A stretch of DNA of 64,000 bases from Liopterus haemorrhoidalis (Eukaryota; Arthropoda; Insecta; Coleoptera; Dytiscidae). The position numbers and the translations under genes were made by a program. Shown here piece by piece: positions 46,501-48,703 of the stretch; within the stretch, counting starts at the first letter, position 1; every line of letters begins with the position of its first letter. The stretch lies in NCBI GenBank assembly GCA_963971575.1, contig OZ020616.1:15593575-15657574 (forward strand), written 5' to 3'. The notes beneath the pieces are model-generated. The model was not told where the DNA came from, made no database searches, and saw nothing but the letters and a program-made list of their open reading frames with translations.

Positions 46501-48488
46501 GTAGACTAATGTAGATTTTACGCGTAAACATGTCAAGTAGAATATGCCTTTGTTTACGTGTCGAATGTAGAATGTAAACTGTACATGCGCAGTACGTTTA
46601 AATGTAATATTTGAAATAATAGAATGGTAATAGTTTAAATAGTTTACTTTAATGTTTATGTTTATTTCAATTTTAAATAGTTCTAATTACATATATGGTT
46701 TCCAAAAATGTTATCTCACAAACAGAGCCACAGTAAGGAAAACTTGCGCTAGGGGCAAAACTGCGTTTTGGCGCCCTTGGCAAATAAATGTAAGTGATAA
46801 GCAAAAACAAGATTTTCACCGCCCAAAATGTAGATGATGAGCAAAAAAAAGGTCCTCACCTACCAAAATCCAAGTGAAGAGCAAAAAAAGAAGGTCCTCG
46901 CTTTCGCAATGTGGCGCCCTTTTCCTTAGTGCGCTAGGGGCCGTCGCCTCCCCCCCCCCCTTACTGCGGCTCTGTTCACAAATTGTATGTTGTTATGGAC
47001 AATATATATTACTTGGTTTCTGTCTGTATGAACAACTAAAGTAAAATTAAAATTAAAAGTTAGTAGTTGTTTTAATCGGGAAGCTGTCAAAAATATTAAA
47101 TTCGAGTTATTTACTGCCTCTTCTGCTTAAAACTGGCGGTATTTTATTTTTTTAAACGTTACATAACCTCATTTTTCATTATTCTACGCTAGGTTCTACG
47201 TGTCTATACAGTCTACACTTCTCTACGCTGTCTACGGTAAATTTACACGTAGACGTAAAAAATTCAAGTTTACGCGTAGATACCCATCTCTGCTTGCAAT
47301 ATATCGGCAAACGGGAAATATTTTGATTCTTCTCGGATTTAAAAAAAAAAACATTTGTAAAAGGAGATATTTCGTAGAAAAATTAAAATATTTTAAAATG
47401 TTTCTTCAGGTAAATTAAAAGGGTCCCTCATATCACGCAGTTGCCTTTGTTTAATTCGAACTGATCTCCTAAAACGATTTTTTTTTAAATTTTTTATTCA
47501 CCTATATTAATTTTTGACTTATTAACTTCCTTTTGTTCAATTTGCTTTATTATTGGTTTAAAATAGCAGACTTGCCATGATTAATTTTAAAAAAAATTCT
47601 GGCTATTTGACGTTTAGAGGTTAGAATTACAGCTGTTTAAAAGTTAACACCATGTATTTGGCTGGAGTTAAAATTCCAAATATAACCTACTGAATTATCC
47701 ACACCGAAGTTAAAATTTTAATGCCATAGAGTTACAGAATAACAAAATATTGTAAAGCGTGGTTAATTTTTTTTAACTTCGACTTGAGGTTAATTTTTAA
47801 CTTTTTAAGATAGAGAATAGACCCGAATATTAGTTACTTTTTTGTCGTAACTCAAAATAAATCCCCATGTCCCTAATAAAATATTTTCCCAATTTGGACT
47901 TAATATTAACATTCACTCATTTTTTCTTAGAAGTAAAAAAACCTATCTTTGTCCTTTCTTGAATGACAGCCAAAAACACAAAAAATTGTTCCGCTTTTAT
48001 AGTTTTTCACAACTTCTGTCGACATTGTAACAAAAATTAAACACTAAAATATACGTAATAAGTTCAAACTGTACTGCAGTACTTAGTACAATAATTTGGC
48101 AACCAGTTAGCGTATTCAAGCGTCACTTCTTAATAGCAAAAGGTTTTCTTGTTAAATTATCTATTGTTTCAAATAATGTTATATTTTATTTGATATTTAA
48201 AACATTTGTTACAACATGTTAAAATCTGTTAAAACGAATTATTAAAATATATCTAAAATTATATCCATCTAAAAACTATAATTAAAACATAAATGCTTAT
48301 CTTTAAAATTATATTTTCAGGAAATCTTAAATGGAATAATGGAAAAAGGTCCAGAATTCTCTGAACTGGAATACATGAATGCTTTCCAACTATTAAACAG
48401 AAGTCAGCTTGGAAAAGAAATGGGAACTGTGAATGTCCATCTGGAAAGATTATCTGATATTCTTGGAGAAGTTGGAGTTACAGTATAA
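10515..48488 (+). CDS. Sec8: Exocyst complex component 4 (Sec8), 11 exons
   Basis: Sec8 is a subunit of the octameric exocyst, which tethers secretory vesicles to the plasma membrane before SNARE fusion. Coding exons: 10515-10571, 10632-10784, 18774-19050, 28120-28567, 30146-30493, 34560-35042, 35151-35413, 43333-43598, 43658-43807, 45143-45349 and 48321-48488. All join in phase to 2820 nt, i.e. 939 residues plus stop, close to the ~970 of animal Sec8. Recognition segments in order: SVIRTLSASE near the N-terminus; NIRRVKENLVACKTLLHCRR, matching the conserved VKENL-x-SCK-x-LLHC-x-RDEL block; KHYLHATQLLV; LYEMRDFWNKVQTVLQMLL; CQAAYRGIVQP and INRFLKSLPNW; LLVLHLEVRVQCFHYL; YIFEGLGHLI; MCRNVFALQQTLTNITM. 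The start is the first ATG and is followed by a Pro-rich N-terminus. Introns 2, 3, 7 and 10 are large because of transposons. The 3' end faces a carboxylesterase gene 22 bp away. Confidence 0.95.
10632..10784 (+). CDS. Sec8: Sec8 coding exon 2
   Basis: Residues 20-70, starting SGLLMSVIRTLS and ending HDRDLTK. Acceptor tttttagag, donor gtaatt, phase 0. This is the start of the N-terminal coiled-coil region that binds other exocyst subunits. Confidence 0.93.
11043..11349. mobile_element. hAT MITE with perfect 8-bp target duplication
   Basis: Terminal repeats cagtgtttcccaacc and ttgggaaacactg. Flanked by identical cactagac at 11035-11042 and 11350-11357. Interior is rich in ccggaccgg/gggccgg motifs. 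Lies in Sec8 intron 2. Confidence 0.92.
11560..12823 (-). mobile_element. Tigger/pogo element copy 2, split by a LINE
   Basis: Reading on the minus strand, 12823-12425 and 11640-11560 together match the Tigger fragment at 33791-34449, including its terminal cgccggttcaat and the region coding SLEKKMEV. The two blocks are separated by a LINE tail at 11650-12420. The 5' part of the transposase is damaged and the rest is missing. Confidence 0.75.
11650..12420 (-). mobile_element. CR1-like LINE 3' end, inserted in Tigger
   Basis: Starts (as read on +) with an attattattattt tail at 11650. A minus-strand frame at 12028-12372 reads LQQLYYYSIMRYVEKNLDI, then a YCTRHRDQAIPVRAHKT segment and FKKHMTKF. 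This is the usual C-terminal tail of CR1-like polyproteins (xYxTRxxxxxxxPxxRTxxG...NxLPxxI). Strongly 5'-truncated. The Tigger sequence on either side is continuous once this block is removed. Confidence 0.75.
13065..13425 (+). pseudogene. hAT transposase relic
   Basis: The frame at about 13286 reads PSTYFCETLFSALNDR then stop. This resembles the YxCExxFSxLxxIK block near the C-terminus of SPIN/Buster-like hAT transposases, followed by a degraded IEDLANAIQQQ tail. The upstream 62-codon frame at 13065 (IWAQVFDDLWSKLENLERNC) may be another relic of it. Several stops; no intact catalytic domain. Confidence 0.6.
13540..14655. mobile_element. Probable TIR element with an unknown ORF
   Basis: The left edge (ggcggcgctacgagcgc ... 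gaaacgagtaat) and the right edge (attactcgtttcgcc ... agcgctgttg) are imperfect inverted repeats around a unit of about 1.1 kb inside the hAT. The coding frame at 13636-13944 is its only open frame of note. Superfamily not identified. Confidence 0.45.
13636..13944 (+). CDS. Unrecognised 102-residue ORF inside a transposon
   Basis: From ATG 13636: MDNKQLSLLNYFNFLSATPS, then CVVEGEELLNAGHLILCGIL, a DICGLCLQTSSWRSPPHEVT block, and a C-terminus NQNERSQDQGID. The composition looks like genuine coding sequence (balanced residues, a Cys pair, a SPPHE motif). I do not recognise the domain. Its position between inverted ends suggests transposon-encoded sequence, perhaps a fragment of a longer protein. 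A run of T follows the stop. Confidence 0.4.
   Translation: MDNKQLSLLNYFNFLSATPSYRCVVEGEELLNAGHLILCGILDKNDEHVDICGLCLQTSSWRSPPHEVTGKLKFSRNYMQTLLFCTRWLTNQNERSQDQGID
14668..15133. mobile_element. Two MITE-B copies head to head
   Basis: A truncated forward copy (14668-14826, begins gttcacttttgtaagaac) abuts a complete reverse copy (about 14839-15133, ends gttcttacaaaagtgaac). Together they form an inverted repeat with arms of about 160 bp. Complete solo copies lie at 39165-39457 and 40009-40303. Confidence 0.8.
15686..17112 (+). mobile_element. 5'-truncated LINE with 19-bp target duplication
   Basis: The polyprotein C-terminus is open from 15686 to the stop at 16846 (first ATG 15701). It has the RT box GYADDLTLM, KLEVNRDKTKVMVFGK, KYLGYVLTRNN, ILMYGVEIWGWKE, a long Arg/Glu/Lys-rich segment and a final zinc-knuckle-like CRMC...HLTKRC. 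An (ata)n tail ends the element. The sequence aataatatatttttacttg occurs at 15667-15685 and again at 17113-17131, a target-site duplication typical of target-primed reverse transcription. The clade is uncertain (I/R1-like insect LINE). The Arg/Glu-rich, purine-biased coding strand differs sharply from its surroundings. Confidence 0.88.
17124..17815. repeat. Dispersed repeat with (GT)n tract
   Basis: Begins acttgcccgaccttaatat and ends ggagggcaagt, possible 8-bp inverted ends. The segment taagg..aagtattgtaatcg, followed by an ATTTTGACGGATG-like stretch, is also found at 62807-62890. A (GT)n/CTGTGT microsatellite lies at about 17257-17302. No protein frame recognised. Confidence 0.5.
18391..18773. 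other. End of Sec8 intron 2
   Basis: Includes a gagacatcctgta end at 18652-18664 that resembles the complement of the acagggtgt-type repeats at 27617 and 30713. A stretch at 18700-18760 resembles the 365-430 flank of the hAT remnant. No gene. Confidence 0.4.
18774..19050 (+). CDS. Sec8: Sec8 coding exon 3
   Basis: Residues 71-162 plus one base. Starts VMQLFGTMSTQVNDSLENI and includes NLVACKTLLHCRRDELKKLW, the most conserved block of Sec8. The acceptor follows a long pyrimidine tract (tttttctttttcttttttag); the donor is gtaagt. Confidence 0.97.
20239..20435 (-). repeat. copia 3' LTR
   Basis: 197 bp, matching the LTR at 24471-24667 in every base I compared. It is the 3' LTR because the element is read on the minus strand. 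Confidence 0.93.
20436..20450 (-). promoter_or_regulatory. copia polypurine tract
   Basis: On the minus strand the bases adjoining the 3' LTR read cattaagtgggaa. The purine run aagtgggaa would prime plus-strand synthesis. Confidence 0.65.
20480..24322 (-). CDS. copia gag-pol polyprotein
   Basis: 1280 residues, uninterrupted. Approximate order: Gag with WKFAMKTMLEFHG; CCHC knuckle CYNCGRKNHKASEC at ~207-220; aspartic protease WYIDSGATHHM at ~272; integrase zinc-binding H...H...C..C at ~400-445; integrase core DDYTRK (~487), RTDNGKEY (~527) and the Glu of QQNGIAERANRT (~566); reverse transcriptase with KARLVAKGC, YGLKHSGRQWN and YVDDLL (~966); RNase H with CDADWASD (~1128) and STTEAEYM (~1172), ending near ADSLTKAV. 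Two oddities. The 16-residue unit AECRDKKFKNNNLVKT is repeated twice just after the CCHC. The integrase reads MDKTISSNLIDETPEGIW, lacking the roughly 18 residues (FWAEAV-type helix) that copia integrases normally have there. No stops or frameshifts. Confidence 0.95.
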   Translation of the reverse strand: MTTNDNNWVEKLKGSENYHTWKFAMKTMLEFHGLDECIETPCTVVDADKLKKAKARIVLSINESLFVHVQTLQTASEIWNALENLFDDKGLSRQIGLLRKLITVRLENCDSMSDYVNMVIGTANKLKGVGFSITEEWIGAILLAGLTEDFKPLIMGIESSNIKITGDSIKSKLLETEYSNKTNTAFLGGNKKHYKSNNNNTWNKKVIKCYNCGRKNHKASECRDKKFKNNNLVKTAECRDKKFKNNNLVKTEANCKGAFTTGYFSQEDNKSNEWYIDSGATHHMTSVPFCINNKENCNIKSITVANNSKLNVTGVGDALLCINNCKIDVEKVLIVPDLTVNLLSIAKIVEKNNTVIFNKNGCSIYDKNNYLLVHTKCKSGVYKIEDKSASCMVASASNTLHKWHRRFGHINYADLQRMGKGVVDGMDIQGEMEKIKCEVCLEGKQARASFKHSKSKTDGMLDLIHSDLCGPMETTSIGGAKYFLTLIDDYTRKIFVYFLRSKGEVLDIFKRFKELVETQTGRKIKIFRTDNGKEYCNNDFDTFCKKFGIIHQTSNVYTPQQNGIAERANRTIVERAKCMLFDAKMDKTISSNLIDETPEGIWSGRKINVNHMRIFGSEIMVHIPKQKRLKLDKKSKKLIFVGYSEDTKGYRCIDPITKKIVVSRDVVFMEPEPEIGKYTTFNEEAEDQVSVGKNEDEEDGTSMENRKDEDSHNEIEKSKTSNYEDFRNATKTQDEEKEADTVPPEVRRSSRVSKPPMRYDGFLYTTEANHGEGDPSNIEEALSRHDSNQWKTAIEKELKSLQENHTWDIVDLPKDRKAVKCKWVFKEKTNKDGQTIKYKARLVAKGCSQRYGIDYTETYFPVVRYTSIRYLIALAVKNKLKIDQMDAVTAFLQGDLKEEIYMEQPEVFNDGSNKVCKLNKAIYGLKHSGRQWNLKLSKMLQSFGLKKSKVDPCIYYSENPKLIVAIYVDDLLIFWKDEKSRNSLKQKLCSAFQMKDLGVAQNVVGLNINYETDGISLNQTKYINEVLTRFGMSDCKPVSTPSDQNQKLSVEMAQTNNLVGKVPYQEAVGSLLYIAQCTRPDIAFAVNDVSRFNSNHGEAHWTAVKRICRYLKGTSEYKLHYSKSEQVTGYCDADWASDVDKRRSCTGYVFKLSGGAISWASKRQPTVALSTTEAEYMALAFTTQEAIWLKQLGDEFNHSVNKSALKIKCDNNSAIKLADSDGYRARTKHIDVRHHYVRDCVEDETISIQHISSEEMVADSLTKAVTTEKQRFCTKNMGIY
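24457..24470 (-). promoter_or_regulatory. copia primer-binding site, tRNA-iMet anticodon arm
   Basis: On the minus strand the bases right after the 5' LTR read ggttatgggcccag. This is complementary to the anticodon stem-loop of initiator methionine tRNA (ctgggcccataacc). It matches the copia habit of priming from an internal, cleaved tRNA-iMet rather than its 3' end. Confidence 0.85.
24471..24667 (-). repeat. copia 5' LTR
   Basis: 197 bp, partner of 20239-20435. It should hold the element's promoter. Confidence 0.93.
26231..26966. other. Sec8 intron 3, no gene seen
   Basis: AT-rich, with a TATATAT stretch at about 26885. No recognisable transposon ends or coding frame. Confidence 0.35.
26967..27498. 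mobile_element. MITE-C short copy
   Basis: Ends tagtcggattgctgatagg and its complement, flanked by TA. The terminal 150-250 bp match the larger copy at 31002-32139, so this is a deletion derivative with no coding sequence. Confidence 0.85.
27617..28100. repeat. acagggtgttt-type repeat
   Basis: Starts acagggtgtttgtttgaaac and contains a cttccggtttcaccggaaat palindrome at about 27747-27766. Similar acagggtgt starts occur at 30713. The right limit is unclear. No ORF. Confidence 0.4.
28120..28567 (+). CDS. Sec8: Sec8 coding exon 4
   Basis: Residues 163-312 (split codons at both ends). Starts NGSLHGVEGIRELSVELDQK, includes LLDELRIHLYVRT and ends ETIRLEMQTELLCVIHR. The middle (GREALPFTSPFQRS...DVEEDTDV) is the poorly conserved acidic linker of Sec8. 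Acceptor tgtttaag, donor gtaagt. Confidence 0.95.
28568..29021. other. Start of Sec8 intron 4, no gene seen
   Basis: AT-rich; nothing recognised. Confidence 0.35.
29022..29340 (-). mobile_element. Probable LINE 3' UTR fragment
   Basis: Begins with (aat)n and aaatttattcaaccaataac. This resembles the tail and 3' UTR layout of the CR1-like elements at 11650 and 12830. No coding part remains. Confidence 0.4.
29540..29905 (-). repeat. Repeat D copy 1 (gttcaatttattgatcaa)
   Basis: The right end ttgatcaataaattgaactgtgtaaaacc and the segment around 29555-29630 recur in inverted orientation at 45484-45726. A 36-codon frame (MKILKISSQKRTKLRAVNKM and onward) is conserved in part between the copies. 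Probably a non-autonomous TIR element. Confidence 0.5.
29936..30125. mobile_element. Decayed MITE-A relative
   Basis: Ends ggtttaagcggaactagat and ttccgcttaaaggtttggaat match the MITE-A termini imperfectly. The interior is diverged and shortened. Confidence 0.5.
30146..30493 (+). CDS. Sec8: Sec8 coding exon 5
   Basis: Residues 313-427 plus split codons. Starts STLQVNDLIAVQSSEVK, contains LLELIQTCFEQFRAVGQAH and LYEMRDFWNKVQTVLQMLL, and ends FSRRKAP. Acceptor gttttttag, donor gtattg (weaker consensus). Confidence 0.95.
30713..30915. repeat. acagggtgtccc-type repeat fragment
   Basis: Starts acagggtgtcccaaataact, the usual opening of a dispersed insect repeat. It ends before the Harbinger left end. 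Confidence 0.4.
31002..32139 (+). mobile_element. MITE-C long copy with partial DDE transposase
   Basis: Ends tagtcggattgctgatagg and the complement ccgacta, flanked by TA. It is 1138 bp. It carries the transposase relic at 31197-31687 and shares its terminal regions with 26967-27498. The TA duplication and DDE type place it in the Tc1/mariner/IS630 group. Confidence 0.85.
31094..31687 (+). pseudogene. DDE transposase with deleted core
   Basis: After a spurious N-terminus, the frame reads GPLISLSCVRQRVAAALKIS and STIRRIIKRN (a helix-turn-helix). It then jumps to LLRLPSYHCQFNPIELIWGI, the last catalytic block with the Glu in NPIELIW, and ends in VDDINPIIINTRNDSDSSDD. The first two catalytic Asp residues are missing, so roughly half of the normal catalytic domain has been lost in frame. 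Confidence 0.75.
33195..33790. other. Sec8 intron 5, minor hAT end
   Basis: A taagaacccctgg end at 33720-33732 resembles a hAT terminus (complement cagggg-ttctta). Otherwise nothing recognised. Confidence 0.4.
33791..34449 (+). mobile_element. Tigger/pogo element fragment
   Basis: Starts cgccggttcaatatacgccg and ends near cggcgtacatcgagttctac. The same sequence, inverted, is at 12823-12425. The coding part (34077-34325) is the DNA-binding N-terminus only. Confidence 0.7.
34077..34325 (+). pseudogene. Tigger transposase N-terminus (CENP-B HTH)
   Basis: MLTQDGPKRARISISLEKKM, EVIRRMESGGKHPDVCRIIN and LPPSTVTTIMKNADKI form the CENP-B-type N-terminal helix-turn-helix of Tigger/pogo transposases. 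It then degenerates to STSTKSNKIAL and a stop. The DDE catalytic domain is absent. Confidence 0.8.
34560..35042 (+). CDS. Sec8: Sec8 coding exon 6
   Basis: Residues 429-588. Starts RKKGHLFKFEGSSSALTM, a well-conserved Sec8 segment (LFKF-x-SSSHAISM in vertebrates), and ends EKILKDVCGILAEYR. Acceptor tatttttag, donor gtaaga. Confidence 0.97.
35151..35413 (+). CDS. Sec8: Sec8 coding exon 7
   Basis: Residues 590-676. DTCQAAYRGIVQPHPEDRR and INRFLKSLPNWLNL match the conserved YRGIVQ and LLKSLPNW blocks. Acceptor ttttttgcag, donor gtaaaa. Confidence 0.97.
35440..35668 (+). repeat. GC-rich island in intron 7, possible SINE/LINE fragment
   Basis: About 230 bp of markedly higher GC than the intron, ending at an aataata stretch before the Helitron. 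It starts with a sequence able to form interleaved stems: gggag (35448) with ctccc (35466), and ggttccaa (35456) with ttggaac (35479), i.e. a pseudoknot. No protein frame recognised. Retroposon origin is a guess. Confidence 0.4.
35679..36681 (+). mobile_element. Helitron, non-autonomous
   Basis: Starts tctttatatataaaagag after A and ends gcgtcgggtacactgctag before T. The TC start, CTAG end and A/T insertion site are Helitron hallmarks. A weak GC-rich hairpin (ccggtagcgaagcgtcgggt) precedes the end. It shows no Rep/helicase coding sequence over its 1 kb. Confidence 0.7.
36874..37634 (+). mobile_element. hAT element with perfect 8-bp target duplication
   Basis: Ends tagggttaccata and tatggtaaccctа-type complement, with cgtcccggtt repeats next to each end. 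Flanked by ttcatata at 36866-36873 and 37635-37642. Holds a frameshifted transposase C-terminus at 37081-37517. Confidence 0.9.
37081..37517 (+). pseudogene. hAT transposase C-terminus, frameshifted
   Basis: The first frame (MNWNNIEKTMELFNSKFSNL to FIFCFPGTSTSIGVYFL) ends in a stop. The frame shifts and continues SIMQSVWTSERNVGALLFVL, then CTEFYKHIENNDNF. Together they give the hAT C-terminal block (FCxPGTSAxVERxFSxMNxxW). The N-terminal two thirds are missing. Confidence 0.75.
37872..38755 (-). pseudogene. Tc1-like transposase with a frameshift
   Basis: N-terminal frame (38755-38580): MERQHLTIHEMNRAVVLQAG, VDIAQRIGVSQSVINRLWGR, a paired-type helix-turn-helix. After a frameshift at about 38530-38580 the second frame reads VRNRLHEANILSRRPIRCQP, LFTDESRFGIHPDSR (first Asp), FHLAQDNARPHVA (second Asp) and SPDLTPIEHVWDMLKSR (Glu), ending RGGRTLY. 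All three DD34E residues are intact, and length is near the family's ~340 residues. The frameshift is the main lesion seen. Confidence 0.88.
39165..39457 (+). mobile_element. MITE-B copy
   Basis: Ends gttcacttttgtaagaac and its complement. Flanked by ttata on both sides (39160-39164, 39458-39462). Confidence 0.85.
39542..39947 (+). mobile_element. MITE-A copy 2
   Basis: 406 bp, complete, TA flanks, both termini intact. Confidence 0.9.
40009..40303 (+). mobile_element. MITE-B copy
   Basis: Complete, flanked by ttata at 40004-40008 and 40304-40308. Very similar to the reverse copy at 14839-15133. Confidence 0.85.
40345..40505 (-). pseudogene. Harbinger nuclease N-terminal fragment
   Basis: The minus strand reads ENSRIRQPREFHERRNPFNY then DDEQLKHRFRFSKDTVFSI. 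This is the NPF-x-x-x-x-D-x-x-F-x-x-RYRFSKDTV start of HARBI1-type transposases. It breaks at a stop after VLIDN. Confidence 0.7.
40538..40943 (+). mobile_element. MITE-A copy 3
   Basis: 406 bp, complete, TA flanks. Confidence 0.9.
40944..41885. other. Interior of the 5.6-kb element, no identified gene
   Basis: A minus-strand frame at 41442-41218 (RTKIDFLRILSYNDLKCVET) and a plus-strand frame at 41560-41748 (LEHEVSDRLKSGVFVIYF) could be pieces of the element's second protein. I do not recognise either. AT-rich. Confidence 0.35.
41886..42936 (+). mobile_element. MITE-A nest: one copy split by a 1.5-copy tandem
   Basis: The outer copy's left half is 41886-42091 and its right half 42736-42936. 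Between them are a 233-bp left part of a second copy (42092-42324) and a complete third copy (42327-42733). The inner two share diagnostic differences from the other copies (cgaccgttttg, aatacacattttttgttaag). They therefore arose from one insertion at a TA inside the outer copy, followed by partial duplication. Confidence 0.85.
43333..43598 (+). CDS. Sec8: Sec8 coding exon 8
   Basis: Residues 677-765. EGGINSQEIISDMGLLKGLA, LQESMEWFSVRI and LPPVSGPTLQNLTS, ending LANTCLLVLHLE, conserved in all Sec8. Acceptor attttttag, donor gtaagt. Confidence 0.96.
43658..43807 (+). CDS. Sec8: Sec8 coding exon 9
   Basis: Residues 766-815. VRVQCFHYLLAHSVYNKETQ to SCLHPRKCK. The intron before it is only 59 bp. 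Donor gtaaat. Confidence 0.95.
43808..44331. other. Sec8 intron 9, no gene seen
   Basis: Nothing recognised before the hAT MITE. Confidence 0.35.
44332..44667. mobile_element. hAT-type MITE
   Basis: Ends gcggtcggcaacc and ggttgccgaacctt, with gtcgcaggctgc and cggcgggccgtattcgt sub-terminal motifs, as in many hAT MITEs. No clear 8-bp duplication. Confidence 0.6.
44682..44829. repeat. Perfect hairpin, 68-bp arms, 12-base loop
   Basis: 44682-44749 and 44762-44829 are exact reverse complements by reading; the loop is cctgtttttcca. It lies in Sec8 intron 9 next to a hAT MITE. Transcribed RNA from either strand would fold into a long perfect duplex. Confidence 0.92.
45143..45349 (+). CDS. Sec8: Sec8 coding exon 10
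   Basis: Residues 816-884. YIFEGLGHLIAKILISSSQF, then MCRNVFALQQTLTNITM and LDHAKHYFELFFQTPE. Acceptor ttgttttag, donor gtaact. Confidence 0.97.
45484..45726 (+). repeat. Repeat D copy 2
   Basis: Begins tttacacagttcaatttatt. Inverted relative of 29540-29905, sharing atcttcacaaaaac and the ttggtt/tttacacag end. Confidence 0.5.
46474..47292. mobile_element. hAT MITE with perfect 8-bp target duplication
   Basis: Ends cagtgatgggcgcgtag and acgcgtagatacccatctctg. Flanked by cttgcaat at 46466-46473 and 47293-47300. Itself interrupted by 46723-46974. Confidence 0.9.
46723..46974. mobile_element. Innermost hAT MITE with tandem units
   Basis: Ends cagagccacagtaagg and ttactgcggctctg. Flanks ctcacaaa and ttcacaaa (one mismatch). 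Its core has units of gatgagcaaaaaaaaggtcc, the same as the array at 8585-8753. Confidence 0.85.
48321..48488 (+). CDS. Sec8: Sec8 coding exon 11 (terminal)
   Basis: Residues 885-939 and the stop TAA. EILNGIMEKGPEFSELEYMN, FQLLNRSQLG, ending LGEVGVTV. Acceptor tatattttcag. The C-terminus is shorter than in vertebrates. The stop is 22 bp from the esterase stop on the other strand. Confidence 0.96.
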   Translation, partial: EILNGIMEKGPEFSELEYMNAFQLLNRSQLGKEMGTVNVHLERLSDILGEVGVTV

Positions 48489-48510
48489 AACTTGGAATTA
48501 TACAAGTAAG

Positions 48511-48703
48511 TTACAGTTCGTCTTTTACCGGAAAAAGTTTTTCATTTTCTTTGAAAGGAAGAGTTAACCAAAATTTGGAGTTTCCAAAATTATTGCTCGT
48601 GACTTCTTTGACTTCGGTTGGGGAAAGTATTTCGAGGTATTTTAGAGGGTCAGCTTCGTTACGGCTGACGGTTGGCCATGGTTTATTCATAAGATTTGGT
48701 ACC
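48511..48703 (-). CDS. Carboxylesterase terminal exon
   Basis: One base plus 63 residues and stop: VPNLMNKPWPTVSRNEADPL to KLFPVKDEL. Acceptor ctaattttag. On the + strand this region would be the Sec8 3' UTR. Confidence 0.92.

Larger units (their letters stand above)
45804..47825. mobile_element. TIR element with ggttaaaaagtta repeats
   Basis: Ends gggtctattttgtatct and the complement of gggtctattctctatct. Many gttaaaa/ttaaccc motifs lie near both ends. An 84-codon frame at 46109-46363 is unrecognised. It contains the hAT at 46474-47292. Confidence 0.6.
45727..48135 (-). mobile_element. THAP-type element copy, heavily interrupted
   Basis: 45727-45803 matches the 4035-4085 region of the 3702-6139 element, inverted. 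47825-48135 matches its 3702-3965 part. The block 47935-48000 shows the same THAP exon (complement of aatgacagccaaaaacac). The middle is replaced by the element at 45804-47825. Confidence 0.65.
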
